From assembly GCA_937988775.1 (NCBI GenBank), contig CALKHP010000015.1:1-64000 (forward strand): a stretch of 64,000 nucleotides of DNA, given 5' to 3'. The DNA comes from an uncultured Alphaproteobacteria bacterium. GTDB taxonomy: Bacteria > Pseudomonadota > Alphaproteobacteria > Rhizobiales > Beijerinckiaceae. The first letter of the stretch is position 1. The number at the start of each line of letters is the position of its first letter. A program made the position numbers and the translations under genes. Positions 28,576 to 38,412 of the stretch are shown piece after piece. The notes beneath the pieces were generated by a model. The model saw only the letters and a list, made by a program, of their open reading frames with translations. It was not told the origin of the DNA and ran no database searches.

Positions 28576-29205
28576 TCAGCCTGCCAGGAACGCCCTTGCC
28601 GCCAGCACATCCTCATCCGTCAGGCCATGGCCGGCCGCCAGTTCCTGGTGGGTCACCTCGGCGCCGTGCGCTGCCAACTGCGTCGCGAGCGTCGTGGCGG
28701 CCGCAGCCGGTACGATCGGATCGGCGCGGCCGGATAGCAACAGCACGCGCTTGCCGGCGAGGCCGGAGCCTTCCGGCGGGCGACTCAACGGCGGCATGGC
28801 CCTGATCAGCACCGCGCCGGCGAGCGCTTCGGAATGCAGTAGCAGCAGCGCCGCCGCGATATTGGCGCCATTGGAGAAGCCGACCGCGATGGGCGCCGCC
28901 AGCCCGTAACGCGTCCGTGCCCCGGCGATGAACCCGGCGAGCGCTCCGGCCTGCGCCACGAGATCCTGCTCGTCGAAAACGCCTTCCGCCAGCCGGCGGA
29001 AGAAGCGCGGCATGCCGTTCTCCAGCACGCGGCCGCGCGGCGACAGCAGCGCCCGGCCGGGCGCGATGGCCTGACCCAGCGGCAGCAGGTCGCTTTCGTC
29101 GCCGCCGGTGCCATGCAGCAGCAGGAGCGGCGCGCCGGCCGCATTGGTGCCGGGCTCGAAATGGTGCAGGAAACCAGGTTCAGTCTTCGTCATTGCGTCG
29201 GTCAT
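28576..29205 (-). CDS. Alpha/beta hydrolase, MhqD-like carboxylesterase
   Basis: A 209-residue serine hydrolase of the phospholipase/carboxylesterase group. LLLLHGTGGDESDLLPL gives the oxyanion region, GFSNGANIAA the nucleophile elbow with Ser, GRADPIVP the Asp and AAGHGL the His. The group includes B. subtilis MhqD, made in response to quinones. The start ATG at 29205 has a near-perfect AAAGGAGG ribosome-binding site. It follows the ring-cleaving dioxygenase gene by 51 nt on the same strand, as in mhq operons. Confidence 0.82.
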   Translation of the reverse strand: MTDAMTKTEPGFLHHFEPGTNAAGAPLLLLHGTGGDESDLLPLGQAIAPGRALLSPRGRVLENGMPRFFRRLAEGVFDEQDLVAQAGALAGFIAGARTRYGLAAPIAVGFSNGANIAAALLLLHSEALAGAVLIRAMPPLSRPPEGSGLAGKRVLLLSGRADPIVPAAAATTLATQLAAHGAEVTHQELAAGHGLTDEDVLAARAFLAG

Positions 29206-29256
29206 CTCGCCTCCTTTGGCGGCGCGTCTCTGGCGCGCCGCCGCTTTTGGGGTCGT

Positions 29257-30192
29257 TCAGCGCTCGAGTGTCGGCAGCGCCGCTTCGATGCGGCCACGCT
29301 CGGCTTCGAGCCAGGGCGGCAGCATCAGCTTCTGCCCGAGCGTTTCGCGGGTTTCGTCGATGGCGAAACCCGGATCGTCGGTGGCGATCTCGAAGATCAC
29401 GCCGCCGGGCTCGCGGAAGTAGACGGAGCGGAAATAATTGCGCTCCTTCTGCTCGGTGGTCTGCACGCCGACACCGCGCAGCGCCTCGGCCATCGCCGCC
29501 TGCGCTGCATCGTCGGCGGCGCGGAAGGCGACGTGATGCACGCTGCCCGGCCCCATGCCGGCCTGTCGCGCATCTTCCGCCAGTTCGAGGTCGATCTGGT
29601 TGCCGATCACGCCATCCGGCGCGGCATAGCGCTGGAAGCGGCCCTCCTCGCCGGTCTTGCGCCAGCCGAAGGCGATCTCCAGCACCTGGGCCGTCGGCCC
29701 CTGACGCGCCAGCACCAGCGTGGTGCCGGCAAAGCCGCGGATGCTCTGTTCGGCACCGACGCCGGCCGCTGCCCGTCCAGGCAGCGCCTCGGCGCCGGGG
29801 CGCGCCACCAGCACGAGCCGGATGCCGTCAGGGTCGCGCAACGCAATGCGCGTCTCGCCGAAGCGCTTCTCGGGCACGTCATGCGGCACATGAAGCGCGC
29901 TCAGCCGGTCGAGCCAGAACGCCACCGCGGCCGGCGGGATGATGAAGGCGACCTCGCCCGTCTCGCCGGCGCCACGCCGGGCAAGCGGCATGTTGGCCCA
30001 TGGGAAGAAGGTCAGAATCGTGCCGGGATGGCCGTCCTCATCGCCATAATACAGGTGATAAGTGGCCGGATCGTCGTAATTGACGGTCTTCTTGACCATG
30101 CGCAGCCCAAGCACGTCGGTGTAGAAGGCGACGTTGGCCTGTGCATCGCGCGCGATGGCCGTGACGTGGTGGATGCCAGGGGAATGCGGCAT
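29257..30192 (-). CDS. Ring-cleaving dioxygenase of the VOC/glyoxalase family, MhqO-like
   Basis: A 311-residue protein with two vicinal-oxygen-chelate modules. The N-terminal IHHVTAIARDAQANVAFYTDVLGLR and central GSVHHVAFRAADD each supply a metal-binding His, and FREPGGVIFEIATDDPGF supplies a Glu. It resembles MhqO/MhqA-type hydroquinone-specific dioxygenases and LinE-like enzymes. With the MhqD-like hydrolase it forms a two-gene unit for quinone or hydroquinone removal. No MarR-type regulator lies next to it. AAGGA precedes the start. Confidence 0.83.
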   Translation of the reverse strand: MPHSPGIHHVTAIARDAQANVAFYTDVLGLRMVKKTVNYDDPATYHLYYGDEDGHPGTILTFFPWANMPLARRGAGETGEVAFIIPPAAVAFWLDRLSALHVPHDVPEKRFGETRIALRDPDGIRLVLVARPGAEALPGRAAAGVGAEQSIRGFAGTTLVLARQGPTAQVLEIAFGWRKTGEEGRFQRYAAPDGVIGNQIDLELAEDARQAGMGPGSVHHVAFRAADDAAQAAMAEALRGVGVQTTEQKERNYFRSVYFREPGGVIFEIATDDPGFAIDETRETLGQKLMLPPWLEAERGRIEAALPTLER

Positions 30193-30466
30193 GGCGTGTT
30201 CCTTTCGCTTTGCGGGAGGCTCCCCGCGCTGCCGGTAATCTGGGCCTGCCGGGCCGCCGGATCAGCAGGCGAAAGCTGGCTTTGCAGAAATGAAAGCATC
30301 TAGGGTTCGTCAATTGGTTATCGCGCCGGAAACCATGGATCGTGACCGGGCTTTAACGCTGAAAACAGTGCTCTTGAGCGTATTAGGCGCTTCTAAACAC
30401 GTCTGACCTAACCCTTAACGCATAACAATGGTCGAAGAGCCCTGAAGGCGTCAAACGGGGTCTGAA

Positions 30467-30853
30467 ATGCATAGTGATAAATCGCGCGATATCTTTTCGT
30501 CTGTATTGCAGTCGAAAGCCGTTTCGAAGCATGACATGGCCGAGATACGGTCCGTCATCTTCGAGAGCGGTCTTGCTGATCGCGCCGAGGCCGAGGCGTT
30601 GCTGGCGCTCGACCGCGGCCCGGCTGCGCGGATGCCGGGATGGGGCGCCTTCTTCATCGAAGCGCTCACCGATTTCGTGCTGTGGCAATCGCGCCCGACC
30701 GGCCGTGTCACGGAGAGCGATCTCGACTGGCTGCTCGGCTGCATCGGTGACCGGCCGAGCGCCAATGCGGCGGCGCTGCTGAGCGCGATCGGGCGCGATG
30801 CGCATGAGCCGCCGGCGCGCTTGATGGCGGCGATGCGGCGTTGCGGTGCGTGA
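30467..30853 (+). CDS. Conserved hypothetical protein, 128 aa
   Basis: A soluble, largely helical 128-residue protein without signal peptide or membrane segment. The core MPGWGAFFIEALTDFVLWQSRPTGRV and SDLDWLLGCIGDRP looks like a conserved fold, and I recall similar uncharacterised proteins from Hyphomicrobiales, but I know no function. It is preceded by a relatively AT-rich 274-nt space that may hold its promoter and that of the divergent dioxygenase gene. Codon use matches a real gene. Confidence 0.65.
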   Translation: MHSDKSRDIFSSVLQSKAVSKHDMAEIRSVIFESGLADRAEAEALLALDRGPAARMPGWGAFFIEALTDFVLWQSRPTGRVTESDLDWLLGCIGDRPSANAAALLSAIGRDAHEPPARLMAAMRRCGA

Positions 30854-30960
30854 TCGGCGAGCGGCCCGGGTGCGAGCCGGACGCATTTGCTGGCTTGAGA
30901 TGATTTGCTTCGCCGGAAATCCGGGCTAGATCATGCGGACCTACGCAAAGGAAGGCCCGC

Positions 30961-32982
<2,022 letters not shown>

Positions 32983-33005
32983 CCATCCGCAACGGAGAGG
33001 AGCCG

Positions 33006-33284
33006 ATGCCGGCGCTGCGTCTCAGGATTTTCGGCCGGGTGCAGGGCGTCGGCTACCGCGCCTTCGTGGCCGACGAGGCGCGCCGGATCGGCCTTGGCGG
33101 CTGGGTCCGCAACCGGGCCGATGGCTCGGTCGAGGCGGTGGTGGCCGGCGATGACGCGACGATTGCGACGATGATTGCCGCCTGCCGGTGCGGCCCGCGC
33201 TTTGCCGCCGTGGAGCGGATCGAGGAAGCGCCCTGCGAGGAAGCCGGCCTGCCGGTGGAGTTTGCGATCCGGCCGACAGTGTAG
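33006..33284 (+). CDS. acyP: Acylphosphatase
   Basis: A 92-residue acylphosphatase, which hydrolyses acyl phosphates. The phosphate loop GRVQGVGYRAF carries the catalytic Arg18, and GWVRNRADGSVE carries Asn36. It follows pccA by 23 nt behind GGAGAGGAGCCG, so it is probably co-transcribed with it. Confidence 0.95.
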   Translation: MPALRLRIFGRVQGVGYRAFVADEARRIGLGGWVRNRADGSVEAVVAGDDATIATMIAACRCGPRFAAVERIEEAPCEEAGLPVEFAIRPTV

Positions 33285-33403
33285 GGGCAGGGCGTAGCCG
33301 AATTCCCGGCCGTTTACGGCGCACGCGGCCCGACCCAAAGGCAGGTTGCACGGATAAGGGGGGCGAAGCGTTGAGCCGGTTTTCAACTGCAACCGTCGCA
33401 TAC

Positions 33404-33515
33404 ATCGGATCGGGATCGGCCGGTCAAGCCGGCCCATGACGGTTGAAATGTTATTGCTATCACCGCCGCCGTCATCGGCCGGCTTGACCGGCCGATCCCG
33501 ATCGGAAAGGCGCTC
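33404..33515. repeat. Long inverted repeat pair between acyP and lipB
   Basis: A left arm containing ATCGGGATCGGCCGGTCAAG (near 33410) and a right arm containing CTTGACCGGCCGATCCCGAT (near 33484) are near-exact reverse complements over about 34 nt, separated by about 35 nt. The 276-nt acyP-lipB space (convergent genes) holds nothing else that I can identify. A related pair lies at 61683-61782. Confidence 0.8.
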
Positions 33516-33560
33516 CGGTTTGCATCGGGCCGGCTCACACCCGGAACCAGCCGATGACGC

Positions 33561-34253
33561 TCAGACAGTCGGGCCGAAAATCAGCTCGAAATTCTGGCGC
33601 AGCGCGGCGTCGGCATCGTCCATGGTCACTGGCAGGCCGAGATCGACCAGGCTGGTGACGCCGAAATCGGCATTGCCGACGCCGCATGGCACGATGCCGC
33701 CGAAATGCGACAGGTCGGGCTCGACATTGAGCGCGATGCCGTGGAACGTCACCCAGCGCCGCACGCGGATGCCGATGGCGGCGATCTTGTCCTCGGCGCC
33801 GGCGGCTTTCTCCGGCCGGCGCACCCAGACGCCGACGCGGTCCTCGCGCTGCTCGCCGTGCACGTTGAAGGCGGCCAGCGTGGCGATCAGCCAGTTCTCC
33901 AGCGCAGCGACGAAGGCGCGCACATCTGGTTCGCGCTTCTTGAGGTCGAGCATCACATAGACGACGCGCTGGCCGGGGCCGTGATAGGTGAACTGGCCGC
34001 CGCGTCCGGTGTGATACACGGGAAAGCGCGCCTCGCGCAGGTCGGCATCGCGGGCCGAGGTGCCGGCGGTGTAGATTGGCGGATGCTCGACGAGCCAGAC
34101 GCATTCGTCCGCCTCGCCGGCCGCGATCGCCTCGGCGCGGGCCTCCATGAAGGCAACGGCCTCGTCATAGGGCGTCAGCCCGCTGGCGAGGCGCCATTCG
34201 ACCGGCGGCTCGCCGGCCGGTTTCAGCATTTTCGGGTGCAGCGCCTGACGCAC
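33561..34253 (-). CDS. lipB: Octanoyl-[acyl-carrier-protein]:protein N-octanoyltransferase
   Basis: A 230-residue LipB, which moves octanoyl groups from ACP to lipoyl domains in lipoate synthesis. WLVEHPPIYTAGTSA, GRGGQFTYHGPGQRVVY and the catalytic pair are present: Lys in DKIAAIGIRVRRWVTFHG and Cys in GGIVPCGVGN near residue 190. I prefer the GTG at 34253 because GGAG lies 5 nt before it; an ATG at 34229 gives 222 residues but has no ribosome-binding site. Other lipoate genes are not nearby. Confidence 0.92.
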   Translation of the reverse strand: MRQALHPKMLKPAGEPPVEWRLASGLTPYDEAVAFMEARAEAIAAGEADECVWLVEHPPIYTAGTSARDADLREARFPVYHTGRGGQFTYHGPGQRVVYVMLDLKKREPDVRAFVAALENWLIATLAAFNVHGEQREDRVGVWVRRPEKAAGAEDKIAAIGIRVRRWVTFHGIALNVEPDLSHFGGIVPCGVGNADFGVTSLVDLGLPVTMDDADAALRQNFELIFGPTV

Positions 34254-34359
34254 ATTAACTCCGCATTGACCATATCGTGAAAGGTTTGCCGTAAGGCTGG
34301 CCGGTTCACGGTGCCCTCCGGCACCTGTCCAGATTCGGACGCCTTGAGGAGAAGCACGC

Positions 34360-34635
34360 GTGGGGCCGCTCGACAAGATTTCCCTTGATGTCTCGATCGT
34401 TCTGGGCCGTTGCCGGATGCCGATCCACCAGATTCTGCGCATGGGACGCGGCGCGGTGATCACGCTCGACGCCACCGATGGCGACGAGGTCGAGATTCTC
34501 GCCAACGACATGCCGATCGCGCGCGGCGTGCTGGTGGTCAATGGCAGCAAGATCGCCGTCGAGATCACCGATATGCTGCGCCGCCCGTCCGGCAACTCCG
34601 TCGCCGAGGCCGTGCTGGAGGATATTCCGGCGTAA
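34360..34635 (+). CDS. Solitary FliN/SpoA-domain protein
   Basis: A 91-residue protein that is almost wholly one SpoA domain. ISLDVSIVLGRCRMPIHQILRMGRGAVITL and ILANDMPIARGVLVVNGSKIAVEITD match the C-terminal domain of FliN, the flagellar motor switch protein (SpaO/HrcQ in type III secretion). The GTG start follows GAGGAGAAGC. No other flagellar or secretion gene is in the window, so its partner is unknown. It may be a FliN used in a motor encoded elsewhere or a repurposed domain. Confidence 0.82.
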   Translation: MGPLDKISLDVSIVLGRCRMPIHQILRMGRGAVITLDATDGDEVEILANDMPIARGVLVVNGSKIAVEITDMLRRPSGNSVAEAVLEDIPA

Positions 34636-34695
34636 CGGACGCAGAAAAGAGCGTTGCACGCGGGCCGGCGCAACGGCTGAGCAAATCAAAATACG

Positions 34696-34725
34696 AAAGC
34701 CCGCCAACATGTTGGCGGGCTTTTC
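34696..34725. terminator. Bidirectional terminator between fliN-like gene and tRNA-Leu
   Basis: A perfect 28-nt palindrome: AAAGCCCGCCAACA at 34696-34709 followed at once by its complement, then TTC. With A's on one side and T's on the other it can end both the fliN-like transcript (+) and the tRNA transcript (-). Confidence 0.88.
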
Positions 34726-34736
34726 GAATTCGATTT

Positions 34737-34821
34737 TGGTGCGGTCAAGAGGACTCGAACCTCCACGGGTCTCCCCGCTACCACCTCAAGGTAGTGCGTC
34801 TACCAATTCCGCCATGACCGC
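34737..34821 (-). tRNA. tRNA-Leu (anticodon GAG)
   Basis: An 85-nt leucine tRNA with CCA encoded at 34737-34739. The acceptor stem GCGGTCA/TGACCGC, D arm with AATTGGTAGACGC, anticodon stem CTACC/GGTAG with loop TTGAGGT (anticodon GAG at 34785-34787), the long variable arm CGGGGAGACCCG typical of tRNA-Leu, and the T loop TTCGAGT all fold. It reads CUC and CUU codons. Confidence 0.96.
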
Positions 34822-34950
34822 ACACAAAAAGCCTCGCCCAACGCAACGCGGCGAGGCCGGTCGGATAGCAAATCGCCAGTGCCAAGGCAAGGGTGCGTAT
34901 CGCAAATTCGAGGATTAGCTGGGGCGTTTGCAACGCCGCCTGTTGGCCTG

Positions 34951-35277
34951 TCAGCCTTTTGTGAAGAAGGTCAGGAGAACCTTGCCCTTTTCGCCGATGA
35001 TGCACAGCATCTGGCGCGGCTTGTCGGTCTTGTCGGTCTTCAGGTAGGCGTCGCCGTAGATGATCGTCTTGACCGGCGTATCCTCGATTTTCGTATCGGC
35101 CTGCGCGATCATCAGGCCGTCGAGGTCGAGAATGACCTCCTTGATCTCCGGCGACGTCTTTTGCAGGGCGATGACGGCGGAGGCCTTGCAGGCAGCGACC
35201 TCCGGCGGCTGCTGCGCCCAGGCCGGTGCCGCGGCGAAGGCGAGCGTCGCCAGAACCAACAAGATGCGCATGAACAT
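34951..35277 (-). CDS. Small exported protein of unknown function
   Basis: A 108-residue protein with a clear signal peptide (MFMRILLVLATLAFAAAPAWA, cleavage before QQPPEV). The mature part has two cysteines (in VAACKAS and MLCIIGE) that could pair, and a KTIIYGDAYLKTDKTDKPRQ stretch. I do not recognise a named family. In-frame ATGs at 35277 and 35271 both fit; the longer ORF to 35475 would bury the signal peptide. Confidence 0.7.
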   Translation of the reverse strand: MFMRILLVLATLAFAAAPAWAQQPPEVAACKASAVIALQKTSPEIKEVILDLDGLMIAQADTKIEDTPVKTIIYGDAYLKTDKTDKPRQMLCIIGEKGKVLLTFFTKG

Positions 35278-35490
35278 GTGATTTTCTGCCTCGTGCGGTG
35301 ATGTGGAATGGAAACCGGCTTCGTGGCGGTTCGTTCCCGCGCAGCCTCCGCGAATTGTTGCGGAACCCGTGCGACGAGCATTCGTTTCCGTGTGGTGAGA
35401 TTGCTCCCCGATGCCGGGCAGGGCGATGTCAGCCGGCGAGCGAAGGCGTGGCCTTTCGCGCCTCTTCAGGACCACAGGGAAGGGTAGTGC

Positions 35491-35739
35491 ATGATATTGC
35501 TGTGCGAAGCGTGTGAGAAACCGTTCAGGCTATCGCGCTTCGTGGGAGCGCGTAACACGCAGCCTGGCCGCAGTATCGGCTGCCCCTATTGCGGGGCGCG
35601 GCGGGATATGGCGGAGCCCGGCTATTACCGCTCGCTGCAACTCGCGCCCGATCAGCACAGCTATTTCCTGCAGCAGATCAGGCAGCGCCCCTCACGCGTG
35701 ATCGGCACGGCCGAACTCGCGGGGCCGGAACGCGACTAA
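35491..35739 (+). CDS. Small zinc-ribbon protein
   Basis: An 82-residue protein with two CxxC pairs, Cys5/Cys8 and Cys31/Cys34 (LLCEACEKPF and GCPYCGARR), the pattern of a zinc ribbon. The C-terminal half (GYYRSLQLAPDQHSYFLQQI) is probably helical. AGGGAAGGG precedes the ATG. I know no function; such ribbons often bind nucleic acid or a protein partner. Confidence 0.6.
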   Translation: MILLCEACEKPFRLSRFVGARNTQPGRSIGCPYCGARRDMAEPGYYRSLQLAPDQHSYFLQQIRQRPSRVIGTAELAGPERD

Positions 35740-35764
35740 AACGGCTCGTCGCGATGCGGGCCGC

Positions 35765-35836
35765 CTATGAGGCGATGCGCCAGGCGGCAATGTATGACAG
35801 GCCGATCAGGAGCAGAAGTCCGAGAGACAGGGACAT
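35765..35836 (-). CDS. Small membrane protein, 23 aa (unannotated-size ORF)
   Basis: Reading the minus strand from 35836 gives MSLSLGLLLLIGLSYIAAWR followed by IAS and a TAG stop at 35765-35767. The first 18 residues are one hydrophobic membrane span ending in an arginine. The ATG is preceded by AAAAGGAGG with 5-nt spacing, about the strongest ribosome-binding site in the window. Too short for standard gene finders. Unknown function; it resembles small single-span regulators of membrane complexes only in general form. Confidence 0.55.
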   Translation of the reverse strand: MSLSLGLLLLIGLSYIAAWRIAS

Positions 35837-36059
35837 AAACGCCTCCTTTTCAGGTTGATTGCCGCATCAGGCGCGGAAAACCCGGCATTTCTGTGAAGCG
35901 CGCCATGCTGATGGCGTTGGCGATTTCCCCCTCGGCATGGCGTTTTGGAGCCGCGCCAGAGCGCTCCACCGCAGCGTCCACTACGCCGCGCAACATTGCT
36001 TGACGTGTTTACCTTGTCGATTAAAGCTCTCTTATCGATTTCAGGCCAATTGAATCGGT

Positions 36060-36950
36060 ATGTCGCAGCTTTCGCGCCCGTCGTTCCGGTCCTTCCTGCC
36101 CCTGTTTGCGGGGGCAGCGGCTTTGTCTTTCACGCTCGGCGGCTGTTCCGTCACCGAGCCGGTCACGCATAAGCGCAGCGCCATGCGTGTGTCGCATGTC
36201 GTCGGCGATGCGAAGCCCCATCCGGGCGTGGCCCATGCCAAGCGCTATCCGATCCACGGCATCGACGTGTCGAAATGGCAGGGCGATATCGATTGGCAGG
36301 CCGTCAAGCGCTCCGGCGTCAAGTTCGCCTTCATCAAGGCGACGGAAGGCGGCGATCACGTCGACGAGCGTTTCGAGGAGAACTGGGCCGGCGCCAAGGC
36401 GGCCGGCGTCTCGCGTGGCGCCTACCATTTCGTGTTCTGGTGCCGGCCAGCCATCGAGCAGGCGGCCTGGTTCGAGAAGCATATCCCCAATGATCCGGAT
36501 GCGCTGCCGCCGGTGCTCGATGTCGAGTGGAACCCGCAATCGCGCAATTGCCCGGGCAAGATCAGCCCGGAACTGGCGCGGAAAAAGATGGCGATCATGC
36601 TGAAGCATCTCGAGCGCCATACCGGCAAGCGGCCGATCATCTACACCGACATCACCTTCAACCAGGAAGTGCTGGCCGGCGGCCATTTCGAGGATTACCC
36701 GTTCTGGGTGCGCTCGACCGCGGCCGACCCGAAGGAGCGCTACGACGACCGGCGCTGGGCGTTGTGGCAGTATACCACCACCGGGCGCATCCCCGGCATT
36801 GCCGGCAATGTCGATCGCAACACCTTCAACGGCACGCAGCAGCAGTGGCTCGCCTTCATGGACATGCCGAAGAGCCATCGGCCGAGGATCGACGCGCCGA
36901 TCGACAATGGTATCGATTCGATGACCGCTCTCGCCATGGCGCCGCTCTAG
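36060..36950 (+). CDS. GH25-family lysozyme, lipoprotein
   Basis: A 296-residue protein with a lipoprotein signal (SFTLGGC, lipid-modified Cys29) and a glycoside hydrolase 25 domain: GIDVSKWQGDIDW at residues 67-79 with Asp69, and catalytic DVEW at 154-157. GH25 enzymes cut the glycan strands of peptidoglycan. A bacterial periplasmic lipoprotein member suggests wall remodelling. The ribosome-binding site is weak. Relatives are common in Hyphomicrobiales. Confidence 0.9.
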   Translation: MSQLSRPSFRSFLPLFAGAAALSFTLGGCSVTEPVTHKRSAMRVSHVVGDAKPHPGVAHAKRYPIHGIDVSKWQGDIDWQAVKRSGVKFAFIKATEGGDHVDERFEENWAGAKAAGVSRGAYHFVFWCRPAIEQAAWFEKHIPNDPDALPPVLDVEWNPQSRNCPGKISPELARKKMAIMLKHLERHTGKRPIIYTDITFNQEVLAGGHFEDYPFWVRSTAADPKERYDDRRWALWQYTTTGRIPGIAGNVDRNTFNGTQQQWLAFMDMPKSHRPRIDAPIDNGIDSMTALAMAPL

Positions 36951-37000
36951 CGGATATCCTATAACCGGGAGCCCCACCGGGGCTGCTCGGGAGGATATTC

Positions 37001-38173
37001 ATGCTCGCCAACGCCGCGCGCGCGTTCAATTTCGATCTCGGCGACACCGCCGACCAGATTCGCGACCTGACCAGCGATTTCGCCAGTGCGGAGATCGCGC
37101 CGCGCGCCGCCGAGATCGACCGGACGAACCAGTTCCCGCGCGATCTCTGGCCCAGGATCGGCGCGCTCGGCCTGCATGGCATCACGGTCGAGGAAGAATA
37201 TGGCGGTTCGGGCCTGGGCTATCTCGAGCATTGCATCGCCATGGAGGAGATCAGCCGCGCCTCGGCCTCCGTCGGCCTGAGCTACGGCGCGCATTCCAAC
37301 CTGTGCGTCAACCAGATCCGCCGCAACGGCACGGCCGCGCAAAAGAAGAAATATCTGCCGAAGCTGATTTCAGGCGAGCATGTCGGGGCGCTTGCCATGT
37401 CGGAGCCAGGTTCGGGCTCGGATGTGGTCTCGATGCGCACGCGCGCCGACAAAAAGGGCGACCGCTATCATCTCAACGGCAACAAGATGTGGATCACCAA
37501 CGGTCCCGTCGCCGAGACGCTGGTGGTCTATGCCAAGACCGATCCGGCGGCCGGGCCGCGCGGCATCACCGCCTTCCTGATCGAGAAGGGCATGAAGGGG
37601 TTCTCGACCCACCAGAAGCTCGACAAGCTCGGCATGCGCGGCTCCGACACCTGCGAATTGCTGTTCGAGGATTGCGAGGTGCCCGAGGAAAACGTGATGG
37701 GCACGGTCGGCAAGGGCGTCAACGTGCTGATGTCCGGGCTCGATTACGAGCGCGCCGTGCTGGCGGCCGGTTCGCTCGGCATCATGCAGGCCTGCATGGA
37801 TGCGGTGATGCCCTATGTGCACGAGCGCAAGCAGTTCGGCCAGCCGATCGGCAGCTTCCAGCTCGTGCAGGGCAAGATCGCCGACATGTATGTCACGATG
37901 AACGCCTGCAAGGCCTATGTCTATGCGGTGGCGAAAGCCTGCGACCGGGGCGAGACGACGCGCGAGGATTCGGCCGGCGCCATCCTGATCACGGCCGAGA
38001 AGGCGACGCAGATGGCGCTCGACGCCATCCAGCTTCTCGGCGGCAACGGCTACATCAACGATTACCCGACCGGCCGCCTGCTGCGCGACGCCAAGCTGTA
38101 CGAGATCGGCGCCGGCACCAGCGAAATCCGCCGCATGCTGATCGGGCGCGAGCTGTTCGAGAAGACAGCGTGA
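37001..38173 (+). CDS. ivd: Isovaleryl-CoA dehydrogenase
   Basis: A 390-residue acyl-CoA dehydrogenase. LGITVEEEYGG-type and GALAMSEPGSGSDVVSM (FAD site), MWITNGPVAETLVVYAKTD, and LDYERAVLAAG with catalytic Glu250 at the position used by isovaleryl-CoA dehydrogenases; LLGGNGYINDYPTGRLLRDA near the C-terminus. It oxidises isovaleryl-CoA to 3-methylcrotonyl-CoA in leucine breakdown, the substrate of the carboxylase encoded at 52-57 kb. GGGAGG precedes the ATG. Confidence 0.9.
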   Translation: MLANAARAFNFDLGDTADQIRDLTSDFASAEIAPRAAEIDRTNQFPRDLWPRIGALGLHGITVEEEYGGSGLGYLEHCIAMEEISRASASVGLSYGAHSNLCVNQIRRNGTAAQKKKYLPKLISGEHVGALAMSEPGSGSDVVSMRTRADKKGDRYHLNGNKMWITNGPVAETLVVYAKTDPAAGPRGITAFLIEKGMKGFSTHQKLDKLGMRGSDTCELLFEDCEVPEENVMGTVGKGVNVLMSGLDYERAVLAAGSLGIMQACMDAVMPYVHERKQFGQPIGSFQLVQGKIADMYVTMNACKAYVYAVAKACDRGETTREDSAGAILITAEKATQMALDAIQLLGGNGYINDYPTGRLLRDAKLYEIGAGTSEIRRMLIGRELFEKTA

Positions 38174-38412
38174 TAGGACCGCTCAGTTATCGTTGCGTCT
38201 TGGCGTAGCGCCGCTCCAGCGCCTGCGCGCGCCGGCGAGCCCGGCCAGTTGCGCCCGTCACTTCGGGCGCGCCATGGGGAACAACCTGCGCCGGCCGGAA
38301 GTTTCGATACGTGAACGCCACTGTCGGACCGGTCGGGACGGCGAACCGGGAGCAGCGACAGGTTTTGCGGGCACATCCTTCAACACGCGAATCCGAAGCC
38401 GGATGGGCCGGC

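Noticed and set aside
36000..36028. Promoter-like TTGACG before the GH25 gene
   Set aside because: The spacing to the nearest -10-like hexamer is poor, so I did not list it.
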